A stretch of 64,000 nucleotides of DNA from Dipteronia dyeriana (GCA_032871835.1 CM065301.1:30574405-30638404), one strand, 5' to 3'. Counted from the first letter of the stretch, positions 33,716 through 46,010 are shown. Made by a program: numbers and translations. The notes: a model not told the origin generated them from the letters alone.

Positions 33716-35754
33716 TTGAGTAGCACATATGAGAATATTTTTTTTTCTTGTTTGATAAGAGTTCTAAGTTTGATGCTTGACTAAGTCATTAGTAATATGC
33801 TCGATTTACTATTCAAACTTGGTGTCTCTAGTCAATACATGGACTTAATATTCTCATACTTTTACTATGATGGTCAAAATTTATTGGTTGACTTTAGAGA
33901 AGTCCAATTTTGAAATCTATTTGGTGTAATTTGTTAAGACTTTTGGAGAAAGTCATTTTATATGTTTGTTTGAGTTGAGATGTTTAGTCTTTATTCTCTT
34001 AGGAAGATACACCAACAACTTGTTGTCATGAGGACAAACAAGTCAAGTCATGACAACAAGTCAAGAGAGCTCATAAAAAGGGTGGAGACTTTACGTTGAT
34101 GAAAACGCTTGCTAGGGTATATCTCTACTCTAAAGCTTGCTTTCTTGATTCATCTTTTCAACTCTATGTGTGCATTACATCATGTAGCATGTCATATTAG
34201 AGAACTAGTATAGCCTTCATACGGTTCTTGGTGAAATTTGCTCTCTAAAGATCATTTAGTGATTTGTTAACAATGTTCTTATATATGATGTGTGAAATGC
34301 TTGTTTGATTGATGAGTGACATACTTTTGAAAAAAATATGAGCTTCATATTCAATGAAAGCTACTCTATAGAGAAATAAAGATCTTAAGTAAGTCTCTTT
34401 GTATTGCTTTTATATCATGTGCTTTTAAGCTTAAAAAAAATGGTTTTCAAAAGTGCACACTTTGCTTCTCTCATATGTTTAGTTTGAGTAAGTTGAGTTT
34501 GAAGATATGTGAGTTATGGATGCACCTTGAAGTCTTTTGACTAGTACATTTAAGATGACCTATGGTTAGTATCCATTTTGCTTCGGCAGCTACATAGAAC
34601 TCAACGAGCACCTTCATGAAAAGGGCTACACACTTTGGTTGTGAAGCCACCTAATGTAAGAAAGAGCTACACCATTGTGATGAGTGAAAGCCGTCATGAA
34701 GTGTATATTTTTATGTTAAAAAAAATATCAAAGAAGTGTTGCAAAGAATCAATAAAAAAAATCTTTGATTCAAAGACTAAAAAGAAATGGAGGGTTGAAA
34801 AACAGAAATGGGATTACGAGCTTATGCACACACACGCTCATATGTTGAAATCTATTCTCTTAAAAGTAAAAATTTCTGGATGATAATCGGTTTGACCTTT
34901 TATGGAAAAGCTTAGGATGAATAGATGTTGATGATCCAATTTCTCCTTTATATATGTTTGAATCAAATCCACACACACATTTATTTTGCTTACAAGTGAA
35001 TTTGATTTGCTAACAATTTTAGAAGAATTATGAGAGAGATTGAAAATCTTGGTGTATCTCTCATAGTTTGTGAAACTTATTTTGTTGAATTTCTTTAAAA
35101 TTGCTTGATTGTGTGATTGTGTGGATATCATTGTGAACAATATCCTATTTTAATCTTAGATAGAGCACTTATCAAGGGGGAACATAGTATGCTAAACTTT
35201 GTTCTCTTTTATGATAAGTTCACATGATTTTATTTAGATAAAAACATGACATACTTGAACAATGAAAATGCATGTTACTTATCTCATATATTTGCTTCGC
35301 TCCCTTATTAAACCCTTGTTTGTCTCTTTGACTATTCCTTGACAAAAAGGGGGAGAAATGTATGCTTCACCATGTGTGGAAGAAATGTACCTCTTTGTGG
35401 ATTATTGACATTCTTGTATTAAGGGGGAGTAAAGAATTCTTGTATTTTGAGGTTAAGGAACTAAAGGGAGTGCTTTAAAGTGAACTTTTATATGAGATAA
35501 ATGATTTCTTGTTTGATTTTTATGGATATATCTCACCAATCTTCTTTGTAGAAGATCTCTTGTTTGTTTGGTTGTGCTTGTCTCACAGGTGCCTTGATAA
35601 TTAAATAGGAGAATCTTGAAGACTCATGAAGACTTGAAGATATGTTAGTTTAGGGTTCTCATTGTCATGTGAGGATGTGAGAATGCAATCAACTATAAGT
35701 GATCATTGTATGGTGAGGTTGAGGTTTTGCCATGGAATAGCCAAAGGGGGAGAT
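33716..35754. other. Post-gag non-coding region with repeated polypurine tracts
   Basis: No protease, integrase or RT motif in any frame. Polypurine tracts CAAGGGGGAA (about 35173), AAAAAGGGGGAG (35344-35354), AAGGGGGAG (35421-35429) and AAAGGGGGAG (35743-35752, directly before the 3' LTR) recur, as described for Sireviruses. The stretch near 34010-34090 contains a repeated ACAACAAGTCAAG word. Confidence 0.75.
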
Positions 35755-37997
35755 TGTTAGGTTTTAGATTTGTGTTGGCTTGATTCCATAACAAAACGCT
35801 CTTTGTTTGTATTGCTTAGTTGCTTAGGTGGTTCGTGATTAGATCGGACTTCAAAGATGGGAAGCGACTTCGTATGCAAAGTTCATCTTCAAGAGGATAT
35901 ATGCTTACTTGAATACTAAGGTATCAAGATTCTTCCTCCTCTTGCAAGGCGTTGGCGCACACACACACAATTCATACATATGTGTCTTTGCATAGTTGTG
36001 CACCATTAAATGCACACACACAAAATTTATACATTTGTGTCCCTGTATCGTGGCACATCATTTGGTATAACATATTCACACACTTGAAGATGAATGCTCA
36101 TGCATTGGTATGAAAGTAACATGTTTTGGAAAATGCATGATCGGAGACTATCTCTCTGTAGTTTGCATTCTTGTGTGAAATATGTTTGTTTGTTTACATG
36201 TTTGTATAACATGGATCTTGAACTTGATTTTAGCCTTAGATTGTTCATGATTGAGTTCCGGTCATTTTGGTTACTCGTACCATTGATTTCGAGTTCTAAG
36301 TCAAAAGATACTACACTTTCAACTCATGTTGAATACATTGTCTTCGTCTTCATATATCGAGTCTAATTCTTATTTTCTGGGTTGAGTATCTTATATTTTC
36401 ATGTCCATGAGGGATTTACGGTTCGTAATCTTTAAACAGATTCGAATTCGGAGTTCGGATGCCAAAGAACGGTCGAAGAAAGCGAGAGGAGCGTAAGGGA
36501 AGAGGTGCGATGGCATAAGCCATCACTTGGCACCTTCCCGAGATGGCGCGTGGCCATCTCGGCCCCAAAGCCTTGCTGCCCCGAGATGCCCATGCGCCAT
36601 CTCGGGGAGGCACTAAGGCATGATGGCAATTTGTTCTTTTTGTTTGTTTCTCTTTAAAACCTCTCATTCTCTCTCATTCATTAAAAGTTGAGAATTTTTT
36701 TTTGAAGATGTACAAAAGTTTTCACTCAACTTTTTTATTTTTGTTTTTGTGATAACTTTTTCATTTCTACTCCGAATCACTTGATTCAAAAACTGATTTC
36801 GAGTGTCTTGAAGAGTTCTATAAACCCCAAGCATTTCTAGAACCGAAGGATATCTAGATCCTTCGTTGTGATCAGATCTTCAGTTCGTGATTTTCATCCT
36901 TGTTGGTAAAATCATCTTCTTCTTAGTTTTCTTCTTAGATCTTCTTATTGTTTGATGTTATTTGATTAAGAAGCATTACTAGGATGATTTTGATATCATT
37001 TTGTGGTTTGTTGATTTGATTTTCAAGTTTAGCTAGATTTGTGATAAATTGAATGATTTGTGCTAAACTTGATAAACATGAAATTGTTGCTAGAAATCCT
37101 TTGTTCTTATGCTTGATTGATTGTTTCTAGATTTAATTTCATTTTCTGAGAACTAGATCTACATCAATTGATATATTCATTTCATTGATTTGGTTCTTAT
37201 TTGATAACATGCTTAGGTTGTCTAGATGCATTTGTGATTGATCTTTGAAAGCATAATCTAGCTATCTATTTGCATGTCCATAGAATTTGTTGATCATCAT
37301 TTTCTATGTTAAGTGCTTGTTTGCGATTTCATTCATGATCACTTAGATGCGTTGTGAAGAGGTAGAAAGTTTCATATCTTAGAGTGATTCTTTGATTTGA
37401 GCATTTGTAAGTCTTAGCTAGAGTCGGGAGGACTTGGATAGCTAAGAAAGTGGAAGTCTCGACAAGAGGTGTGAAACCTCGGATTGTTGAGCAAGGAAGT
37501 CTCAACTAGAGTCAGGAGGACTCGGATAGTTGAGCAAGAAGTCTTGCCTAGGGTCGGGAGGATCCAAAAAGATGAGCAAGGAATCTTCCTAGTGATAGGA
37601 GGTATTGGATAGGAAGTCGGCTTAGTAGATCACTAGGTTCAAGAGTAGAGTAAGAGTGATAGCTTAGAGAGCATGTGTTGATTGCTTGAGTGTGTAACTC
37701 TTATTTGAAATAGTGGATTTTTGCTTTTACCGGTGGTTGTGGTATCAACCCATGGATGTTTCCTCTTAGGGGGTTTTACCACGTAAATATCTTGTGTTGA
37801 TTTTTAGCATCTTTAATTTCTTCACTTAGTTGATTTGTATTGCTTGAACATTTGATTTGTCATATATCATTTTGGATATTATACTAAGTGTTGTATAAGA
37901 TTGCTTGTGTTTTGAAAGAAGATTAAAATTTGAGCATATACTTATTTACCCCCCTTCTAGGTATATTTTACACTATAATTGGTTAAGGGAATTTACA
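35755..37997 (+). repeat. 3' LTR of the Sirevirus-like element
   Basis: Collinear with 28348-30592 and a few percent diverged from it, which makes the insertion moderately young. GC-rich palindromic block at 36470-36615 (CCCGAGATGGCGCGTGGCC with an inverted partner about 60 bp on), minisatellite at about 37350-37620. Confidence 0.92.
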
Positions 37998-39415
37998 CCT
38001 TAAACATTGCTATTATCCTGATTCTTCTACTTTGCAGGCTTCAGAGGTTTCGTCATGCTCGTAACTTTGGAAGAGCTTACTGTAGGGTAAAATATTATTG
38101 AATGCTGGCTCCAGATGGTGGATTGGGAATGGAAGATCTATGTTGATTTATCATCAGAAGTGGCTCCCAAAACCCACCTCTTTCAAGGTTCAATCGCGTC
38201 AAACTCAGGATAATTTTTCTACGGTGGAGTAGATCAAATCCCCTTCAGGTAGCTGGAATGTACCGCTGATTTGGAGTTCCTTTTGGCCAGAGCAAGCTGA
38301 GTTAATCCTGAACCTTCCTTGTACGAATCCCTCTACCCCGGATTCCTTATTGTGGCACTATGAGAAGCTGGGTTCTTACTCTGTCAGAAGTGGTTATCAT
38401 CTTGGTTATGAGTTGGAGTCCGATTCGGGCCCCTATTGTCTGAAATCTGATGACTCTTGCTGGAAATTCCTTTGGCGGTTGAAGATTTCGAGCAAGATTA
38501 AGCTGCTTATATGGAGAGCTTGCCAGAATTGGGTTCTTACAAATGGTAATTTAGCGAATCGGGGTATCAAAGTTGACCCCTGCTGCTCTTTTTGCCACAT
38601 CTCCTTGGAATTGTCTTTCCGTGCTTTGTGGGGTTGTAGATTGATGAAGAAGATACGCACTTCGTGTGGCTTTATAGCTGGTATTCATATGCCTTCTCAC
38701 TCCCAGTTCATTGATTTCGTGTCTTGTTGAAGATACCAATTGCGGATTGATGATTTTGAGTTGCTTTGTGTCGTGATCTGACGTATCTGGAATCGTCGGA
38801 ATGGTAAAGTTCACAATTCTTTATCCATGATGGATGATGAGGTTGTTCTTTGGTCCTCCTCTATTCTGGATGATTTTCGACGGGCGAATTTCAACCCTCC
38901 TCTTGTCAGGCATGGCTTGGTTGATGAGTCTATTAAATGGAAACCCCCCGTTATTGGTATTTTCAAAGTAAACACGGATGCGGCCATCGATTCCAAGGAG
39001 GGGCGAGTCGGATTGGGTATTATGATTCGTGACTGCGAAGGCTTTGTGCTAGCTTCTAGTGCTCAAATAGTGAAGGCCAATTTTCCTCCTCAGCTGGCAG
39101 AGGCTTTGGCTCTCCTGAAAGGATCAATTCAGTTTGCTTATGATTCAGGGTTGTGGCCTTGTCAGTGTGAATATGATGTGCTTGCTGTTGTTAATATGGT
39201 GTGCTCAAATGATCCTATTCTCACTGAAATTGGCATTGTCATTCAGGATTTCAAATCTTTGCTTTTCAGGTGTAATGATAATTCTATATCTTTTGTTCCT
39301 AGGATGGCCAATATGGCTGCTCATTGTCTAGCCAAGATTGGGCTTGACAATGGTTTTGATAGTTTCTGGCTGGAGGAGTTCCCTACCGGTTTGAATGCTA
39401 TTGTTTTGAGCGACT
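37998..39415 (+). pseudogene. LINE ORF2, zinc-finger tail and RNase H
   Basis: Continuation of the ORF2 cut at 28347. It reads HCYYPDSSTLQASE, then a zf-RVT-like segment (SDDSCWKFLWRLKISSKIKL, CQNWVLTNGNLANRGIKVDP CCSFC), a stop near 38728, and an RNase H-type domain from 38827 (IGIFKVNTDAAIDSKEGRVG LGIMIRDCEGFVLASSAQI). The RNase H frame is open to 39415, where the short LTR element interrupts it after IVLSD. The LINE resumes at 41333, where a TAA at 41351-41353 would end the protein. Confidence 0.85.
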
Positions 39416-41332
39416 TGTCACCGAGTGAGAATTTCATCTAGGCACACCCGTGCGGCACTTAGGCAACTTTCGTGGGAACGTTGCTAAGTAAGCCTTGTAA
39501 GAGGGACACTCGGGCAAGTTCTTGGACGAACGTTGCCGAGGGTGAAGATGCGGAAGCGATTTAGAGTGAGGAGAGTCGGGAGAGGGTCGAAATGGGCCCA
39601 GAAGCAGAGGATCGGTGGACTTGCGAAGGAAGACCACGATGCTCTGGATCACTAGAATGCTCACAAATATTCTCAAAGGAAGAGTTGTATTAATGTAAGA
39701 ATTCTAGGATGGTTTACAAATGAGAGGGGTTGGCTATTTATAGGTGAGCCACCTCCTTAAGGAATGTTCTAGACTAATCTAGTCTAATAGTGGAGATTAA
39801 GTCTCCAGAATATTCTACACCTAACTAGAATACTCTACATGTATTTACATGCCTTTACAAGGTTCTAGATTATTCTACACATATCTAGCTTAGTACAAAA
39901 ATGGTGTAGAGATGGTTGAGTTGCTAGAGACTTCCAGAAGTTTGACCAATGTTGGAATTATGGAGAGGTCTCTAGAATCTTCCAGGAGCTGCGCAGAGTA
40001 AGGGCCTTTGTTGGACTCCTGAGCTTGTAAGCTTGCGGCCCGTGACATCCTCCCCCAGCTAAGTTCCCAACGTCCTCGTTGCGTGGGCGCTGAGTATGTT
40101 GGAGTTAGCCACAAGTTGGTTCATTCATGCGGAAGGTCTTCGGCTTGGGAAGCCTCCCTTGAGAGACCGAATTCGAGTCTCGCATCCTTAACTCGACGTA
40201 AGTGGGCTGGCTAGGTTTCGAAGGTGATCCAGCATCTCGGATGCCTTCTCTCGGTGCCTTCGATCGCTTCCCATGGCTTGCGCACTTCTTGCTCCTTCGA
40301 ACGCCTACGGTAGGCTGGTTCTGTGGAGAAGTTGGAGAACTAGATGACACCTCAAGTTTTACGGCGGGCTGCATCCTGCATGGCTCGGGCAGGGATTCCG
40401 CCTGGATGGAGAGTGTCTTGGACTTGCTTTGCTTGTTGTGGGAACGTTGGTCACCACGAACAAGCATTTGGATTTTGAATCGAGCAACTTCGCTATCAGA
40501 GAACGTGGCTCGTGCTAGCTGTGATTGCTCTATGGTGGCAACTTCGCTATCGGAGTGCATGACTCGTGCTAGCTGTGATTGCTTTTTGGTGACAACTTCG
40601 CTATCGGAGTGCATGACTCGTGCTAGCTGTGATTGCCTAGTAACGAGCTCCGAACCCTGCTGCTTGGAACTGACCTGCTCTGATACCACTTGTCACGGGG
40701 TGAGAATTTCATCTAGGCACACCCGTGCGGCACTTAGGCAATTTCCGTGGGAACGTTGCTAAGTAAGCCTTGTAAGAGGGACACTCGGGCAAGTTCTTGG
40801 ACGAACGTTGCCGAGGGTGAAGATGCGGAAGCGATTTAGAGTGAGGAGAGTCGGGAGAGGGTCGAAATGGGCCCAGAGGCAGAGGATCGGTGGACTTGCG
40901 AAGGAAGACCACGATGCTCTGGATCACTAGAATGCTCACAAATATTCTCAAAGGAAGAGTTGTATTAATGTAAGAATTCTAGGATGGTTTACAAATGAGA
41001 GGGGTTGGCTATTTATAGGTGAGCCACCTCCTTAAGGAATGTTCTAGACTAATCTAGTCTAATAGTGGAGATTAAGTCTCCAGAATATTCTACACCTAAC
41101 TAGAATACTCTACATGTATTTACATGTATTTACATGCCTTTACAAGGTTCTAGATTATTCTACACATATCTAGCTTAGTACAAAAATGGTGTAGAGATGG
41201 TTGAGTTGCTAGAGACTTCCAGAAGCTTGACCAATGTTGGAATTATGGAGAGGTCTCTAGAATCTTCCAGGAGCTGGACAGAGTAAGGGCCTTTGTTGGA
41301 CTCCTGGGCTTGTAAGCTTGCGGCCCGTGATA
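39416..41332 (-). mobile_element. Short non-coding LTR element (TRIM/small LARD type)
   Basis: Two 630-640-bp direct repeats (39416-40047 and 40691-41332) with ends TGTCAC...GTGACA, differing at few positions and by one TGTATTTACA-type duplication near 41115. On the minus strand the right LTR is followed by AGTGGTATCAGAGCAGG (primer site, 40674-40690) and the left LTR is preceded by the polypurine tract CTGGGGGAGGA (40048-40058). The 643-bp internal region has no gag or pol. Flanks CGACT and AGACT agree in 4 of 5 bases. High LTR identity indicates a recent insertion into the LINE's RNase H end. Confidence 0.85.
40048..40690 (-). other. Internal region of the short LTR element
   Basis: Contains a roughly 70-bp tandem repeat at about 40485-40640 (TCGCTATCGGAGTGCATGAC and TCGTGCTAGCTGTGATTGC, three copies). 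On the minus strand a 194-codon frame with the repeat SQLARVMHSDSEV is open, but it resembles no gag known to me and probably only reflects the repeat. Confidence 0.6.
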
Positions 41333-41410
41333 GACTGCCCTCCTGCTTTGTAATTCCTTTTGGTTCTTTATAAAATTCAGTTAAAAAAAAAATTAAAAAA
41401 TTGACCGATT

Positions 41411-43764
41411 TAAAGAAAAATAAAATAAAATTGGTAGGACATCCCATGTTAAACCGGTAGGTTTCTTTCTTTATTTGGAGTTTGCATCTAGAACCATAAA
41501 TGAAATGATTTGATTATTGGTAGTCAGCAATGGCAATTTCAAAACAAAACAAATATGGTGATTGGTGACCAATCCCACACAGAAAATACAAGCAGTTGTA
41601 CTTTTAAGTTATAATAGTCAGTTAAATATCTTTTCAAAATAAAAATAAAAGTAAATAATCAGTTAAATATATGTATCGGCGTATCACAAGATGATTCCAC
41701 TGCAATAATAACAATAGACTTTAGTTATATATTTATAAAAAATCTCAATTAATTTTCAATAAATGATAGATGTCAATAATTAAACTAATTCTATTATTTA
41801 ATTAGATGTAAAGTATACCACCAATAACTCAATAAGTGGTGCCAAACATGCTTATTTAGTATAGTTGTTTTATAATATTGATGATGATCAAAAGTCAATT
41901 ATACCACTTAATTGTAATTTGTATAAGAAATTGTTTAATAGAATAGAATAAAATGTTTAATATGGATTTAACAACTAATAAAATAAGAAATTGCAAGAAA
42001 AAAAGCAGTTATCATCTAGACAAAATTTGTCAATTTGATATGTTAAAAGGACGAGAATCTGACTAGTAAAACTTATGAGATAGGTCATAGGTGTTAATTT
42101 TTGTTAAATGTATCTTTCAAATTATATTTAAAATTTGGATTTTATTAAGATTTGATCTGTTACGGAGACAAAAAAAAATACAGATAAAAGATTTGACATC
42201 TTCGGATTTTATTTAAAATCAGAACTCCTAATAAGATAACGACAGTTAATTTAAGTATTTAAAAGTTATATTAAAAATATTAACACAGCTTTGATAACTA
42301 TATATATTAAAGTTGCCTGTCTCAAGACTGTCCAAATCAAGGAGACATGGTTCACCATGTTAGATAATTTTTTTTTTTTTTTTTTTTTTTGTTATCATTA
42401 ATCAAAAAGAAAAAAAAAAGAGAAAAAGAGAAAAGCAAGTCATGTCTAAAGGTCTAAAGATAATTTGAATCAAGGTGTTAAGATTTATTTCCTTTTCTCA
42501 CTTGTTCTATATTAACGACTAATCACAAAAGGCACACATACATAACACGTACTCAAGTGAAAACTCGATCATATTAGATCAAGGTGGACTGGTTGGTGTG
42601 AAATGTTGGTATACGAGACATGTTTATGGATCGAAGCCAATAGAAACAGAGAAAAGCATGTGAATGATCGATGGGAATAGATACAAAAATGTGGCTACAA
42701 AACAGTGAAAGGTAGACATCAAGCTTGGATCAACTTTTTTGAGATCTGGCTTTGCCTGTTGCATGAGCAATGAGTTTGAGGGCTAAAATTCCTTAGAAGT
42801 TAGAACATGTAAACCGCAGTAAACAGATCAATCAAAGCCATAATTTTAAGGCCCAATCAGGCTTGAGAGCCGCGTACAAACCAACCTAGAATTTTTGGGG
42901 CCCGACCTGCCCCTGGCCCAAAATAATCATTGTAATTTTGCAACTAATCCATATATATATAATTCTCCCGTCAAGACCACATCTGAATTTTTTCATAGTC
43001 TTAAGAAAATTAATATCTAACGGATTATCACGTGTGCTAATTCTTGAAATTGTACAAAAAATTTCAGGCCTGGTATTGCCCGGGGAAAGACATACCCTAT
43101 ATAAGTGAAGGATCCGAAATGTGCAACTCCAACTATAAGTGAAGGATCATGGCGAGATAAACTAGCTATAATCACAGCTGAGAATGTGCAACTCAGACTA
43201 TAGAGAAGGGAAATCCATGTCCACACTTTGGAGTTTAATGAGAAAATGTCAAACCTACAACTATAGGGGAGGGATCTTAACGAGATCAACTACTATAAAT
43301 ACAGTCGAGAATATGGAAACTCCAGCTATAAAAGAGAAATCTCCCCATATCTTGAAATTTAATGAGTATATATATAACTCGAATTCCTAAAATAAAATAA
43401 AGTAAAGTCGGCAGTACAAAACCACTTTATTAAGAGTACACGTGAATACTATTGTTATATATTTTAGAATATTTAGTATTTGGTAGTTAGGATTTGCTCA
43501 TCTCAAGGTTTTGTCCACATATCGATTATGATTTTTCTTTGTATGGTTTAGCCCCACCATTGCATTCTTAGCTCAGTACATGAAATATTAAAATCACCCA
43601 TAGTTTTTGCCATTCTATTATCTAACATATTGATTATGGTTCATGGTTGTCTAAAACATAACCGAACCGAGCCCACAACCCACCCCTAGTTTTGCATTAT
43701 ATTATTTAACATTATAATTCTCTCCTGATCAATTTTCATCTACGTTCGACACCCTAAAGAGGCC
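41411..43764. other. AT-rich intergenic stretch, no gene
   Basis: Contains a poly-T tract (about 42368-42390) followed by an A/G-rich tract (42406-42436). A loose repeat at about 43085-43375 of AACTATAAGTGAAGGATC and GAGATCAACTACTATAAAT words spaced roughly 60-120 bp apart may be an old tandem duplication. No protein resemblance. Confidence 0.5.
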
Positions 43765-45186
43765 AAAAGGGAGAAAATAGAGGGTTATATCACTATTTTA
43801 AAGTGGGTTCGTAAGAATGTCACCACTTTAATAATTTAATTTTAAATAACACTATTACGTTGAATGTACAAAAAAATCCCATAGTTTTGAATTTTTATTT
43901 TAAGAAAATCTTTAATGGGACGGTCTTATTGCCACTTGGTGAGACCATTCCAATGAGATTGCACAATTTATCTCGAGTACATAAATATATATTATAAAAT
44001 TATAATTTGGTGCAATCTCATTGGACGGTCTCACCAAGTGTTAATGAGAGCGTCCCATTGAAGATTTTCTCTTTTTTTTTTTTTACTTTTCAGTTTTCCG
44101 ATTTATAATATTGTTTTGTTCTTCATCTTCTTCATTGGACATCCATTGGAGGTCGAAATCGAGCTCCAATTGAGGTCGACCTCCGTTGGAGGTCTAATCG
44201 ACCTTCAATGGAGATTGAAATCGACCTCTGGTGGAGTTCGATGAAGAGAATGGAAAAATAAAAATAAAAATTGAAAATTTTCATATTTGTTCAGTAAGTC
44301 TCAGAATTTTTTTTAAAAAATATCCTAAAAGTCTCGGGATCTACAAAATAAGTCTAAAAAATACCCAATAAGTATCGATCCAAGACTTATTGGCTATTTT
44401 CGAGACTTATTTTGTAGTTTTCGAGACTTATTAGGTATTTTATAATTTTCGAGACTTATTGGGTTTTTTTATAATTACCGAGACTTATTAGACTTTTCTA
44501 TAATTTCCGACCAATAAGTCTAAAAAATTATAGAAAATTCCAATGAGTCTCAAAAGTTATAAAAGCACCCAAAAAGTTTTGAAAATATCTCAAAAGTCTC
44601 GAAAACTACAAAATAAGTCTCGAAAGGGTATTTTCGAGACTTATGATGCAGTTTTTGAGACTTTTAGGGTATTTTTATACTTTTCCGTGACTTATTGTAC
44701 AAAATGAAAATTTTCAATTTTTTTTAAAATATTTTAATCTTCTTCTTCATTGGCCTCCATGGAGGTAGACCTCGAACGGTAGTCAAAAGACTTCAACCTC
44801 CAATGGAGGTTGAAGTCGACCACTATTGGAGGTCAAACGAGCTGGTCTGTTCAACCTCCATTGGAAGCCATTGAAGGTCGATTTCGACCTCCATGGAGGT
44901 TAATTATTAGACCTCCAACGGTTGTCAAATGACTTCGACCTCCATTAGAGGTCGAACCATTGGAGGTCGAACGAAGAGGTCTGTTCAACCTCAATTGGAG
45001 ATCCAACGAAGAAGAATAAAAAAAAATTGGAAAAATGAAAACTAAAAAACAAAAGAAGAAAAAAATCAAAATTGTGAGGGTATTTTTGTCTATTTACTAT
45101 AATATGTGCCGTTTAAACTCAAATTATTAAAGTTACGATAACCTTAAAATGCACCCTCAAAAAGGTGTTAAATAATTTTCGAACCC
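43765..45186. mobile_element. Non-autonomous MULE with palindrome clusters
   Basis: Left end (about 43780-43890), reverse complemented, matches the right end (45065-45186): GGGATTTTTTTGTACATTCA against GGGTATTTTTGTCTATTTAC, then AAATTATTAAAG. Another inverted pair, CACTTGGTGAGACCATTCCAATG / CATTGGACGGTCTCACCAAGTG, spans about 43935-44040. The inside carries CGAGACTTATT repeats (44340-44670) and many GACCTCCA-TGGAGGTC palindromes (44140-44240, 44755-45010). No coding capacity. The same components are found at 24622-25238. Confidence 0.65.
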
Positions 45187-45625
45187 TTTTCTCAATGGGT
45201 TCGAGCTTTTTTACCAAGTGTCCGAGCTTTTTAGTAAAGGCTCTGAGACTTTTACAAAAGACCCCGAGCCATTTGTAATTACATTTCGAGCCTTTTAAGT
45301 ACTGACCAGAAAAAAAAAGATCTGGGGACGTTGCCCAGCGAGCTGACCAGGCCACCACAAGCTCTGCGGGAAGCTTGATCCTCGAATGCGTCTGCGTAGC
45401 GCCACTTTATCGCCGTTTAAGTGATTGCTTGAGTTTCAACGAGACTTTCTCTCTCTACTTCACAACTCTGTCACTGTTAAAATGAATGAAAAAAATCTGA
45501 TATAGAACAACTATTTAAGGTATTTTTGTTCGTTCACCATAATATATGTCTTTTAAACATAAGTTATTAAAGCAATGACAATGTTGAAATGCCACATCCA
45601 AAAAATGCCATTTTTTTAACCCAAT
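45187..45625. mobile_element. MULE terminal fragment with 21-bp array
   Basis: Starts with five TCGAG/CCGAG units at about 45201, 45222, 45243, 45264 and 45286 (21-bp spacing), as in the full MULE, and ends with a terminal-repeat-like segment (about 45510-45620: AAGGTATTTTTGTTCG, TTCACCATAATATATG, AAGTTATTAAAG). This second right-type terminus lies behind that of the preceding element, so it is either nested or a separate truncated copy. Confidence 0.6.
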
Positions 45626-45689
45626 TATGGCATCCTGTAACTTATATTCCAAACATCATTTGGAGGGGATGCAAATGTGGTGACATTTA

Positions 45690-45690
45690 C

Positions 45691-45743
<53 letters not shown>
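45690..45743. repeat. (TA)n(GA)n microsatellite
   Basis: About 10 TA followed by about 16 GA repeats. Minus-strand SLSLSL reading is an artefact. Confidence 0.95.
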
Positions 45744-45746
<3 letters not shown>

Positions 45747-46010
45747 AGACTGCAATCAATCTGGAAAACTTAACCATTTCAAAGAAGATATAGATAGAGA
45801 TATTACAAATTACAAGTTCCAAGAGGTCACTGATCAGAGACAGAGAGATGGGTATGCCTTAATTTGTTCTTGCATATATATATATGCAAGAAAGATTACC
45901 TTATTGTCAAATTTGTACGTAAGCTAGAGAAGTTTTTCGTTACATAATTGTCACAAATTATTTATAATATTGTCTCATTACATCTCATTCATTGATCATA
46001 TATATGTAGA

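Larger units (their letters stand above)
28348..37997 (+). mobile_element. Sirevirus-like copia element lacking pol (9.65 kb)
   Basis: Perfect TSD CCTTA (28343-28347, 37998-38002). Two long LTRs (2245 and 2243 bp), primer-binding site TTGGTATCAGAGC directly after the 5' LTR, a gag pseudogene (30663-33715) and several polypurine tracts before the 3' LTR. Long LTRs and repeated polypurine tracts are Sirevirus traits. Protease, integrase, RT and RNase H are missing altogether: only about 2 kb of non-coding sequence lies between gag and the 3' LTR. It inserted into the LINE at 28347/37998. Confidence 0.9.
25662..41395 (+). mobile_element. L1-type LINE, split by two later LTR insertions
   Basis: Target-site duplication AAAAATTAACTGATT (25647-25661) against AAAAATTGACCGATT (41396-41410), 13 of 15 identical. 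The body starts at the ATG of ORF2 (25662) and ends in an A-rich tail (about 41380-41395). Removing the copia element (28348-37997 plus TSD) and the short LTR element (39416-41332) leaves about 4.16 kb holding endonuclease, reverse transcriptase, a zinc-finger-type RT tail and RNase H in order. ORF1 and the 5' UTR are absent (5' truncation). Confidence 0.85.

Noticed and set aside
40105..40689. 194-codon minus-strand frame between the LTRs of the short element as a gag gene
   Set aside because: Its repeats mirror the DNA triplicate and no gag core or zinc knuckle is visible.
39434..40951. Two almost identical 80-codon minus-strand frames as a duplicated gene
   Set aside because: They lie at the same place in the two LTRs of the short element; the duplication is the LTR pair.
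43017..43390. Short frames on both strands near 43.0-43.4 kb as a host gene
   Set aside because: No family resemblance, and the sequence is a loose repeat.
45065..45290. Candidate inverted partner for the terminus at 45510-45620
   Set aside because: The two termini are in the same orientation, so they cannot be the two ends of one element.
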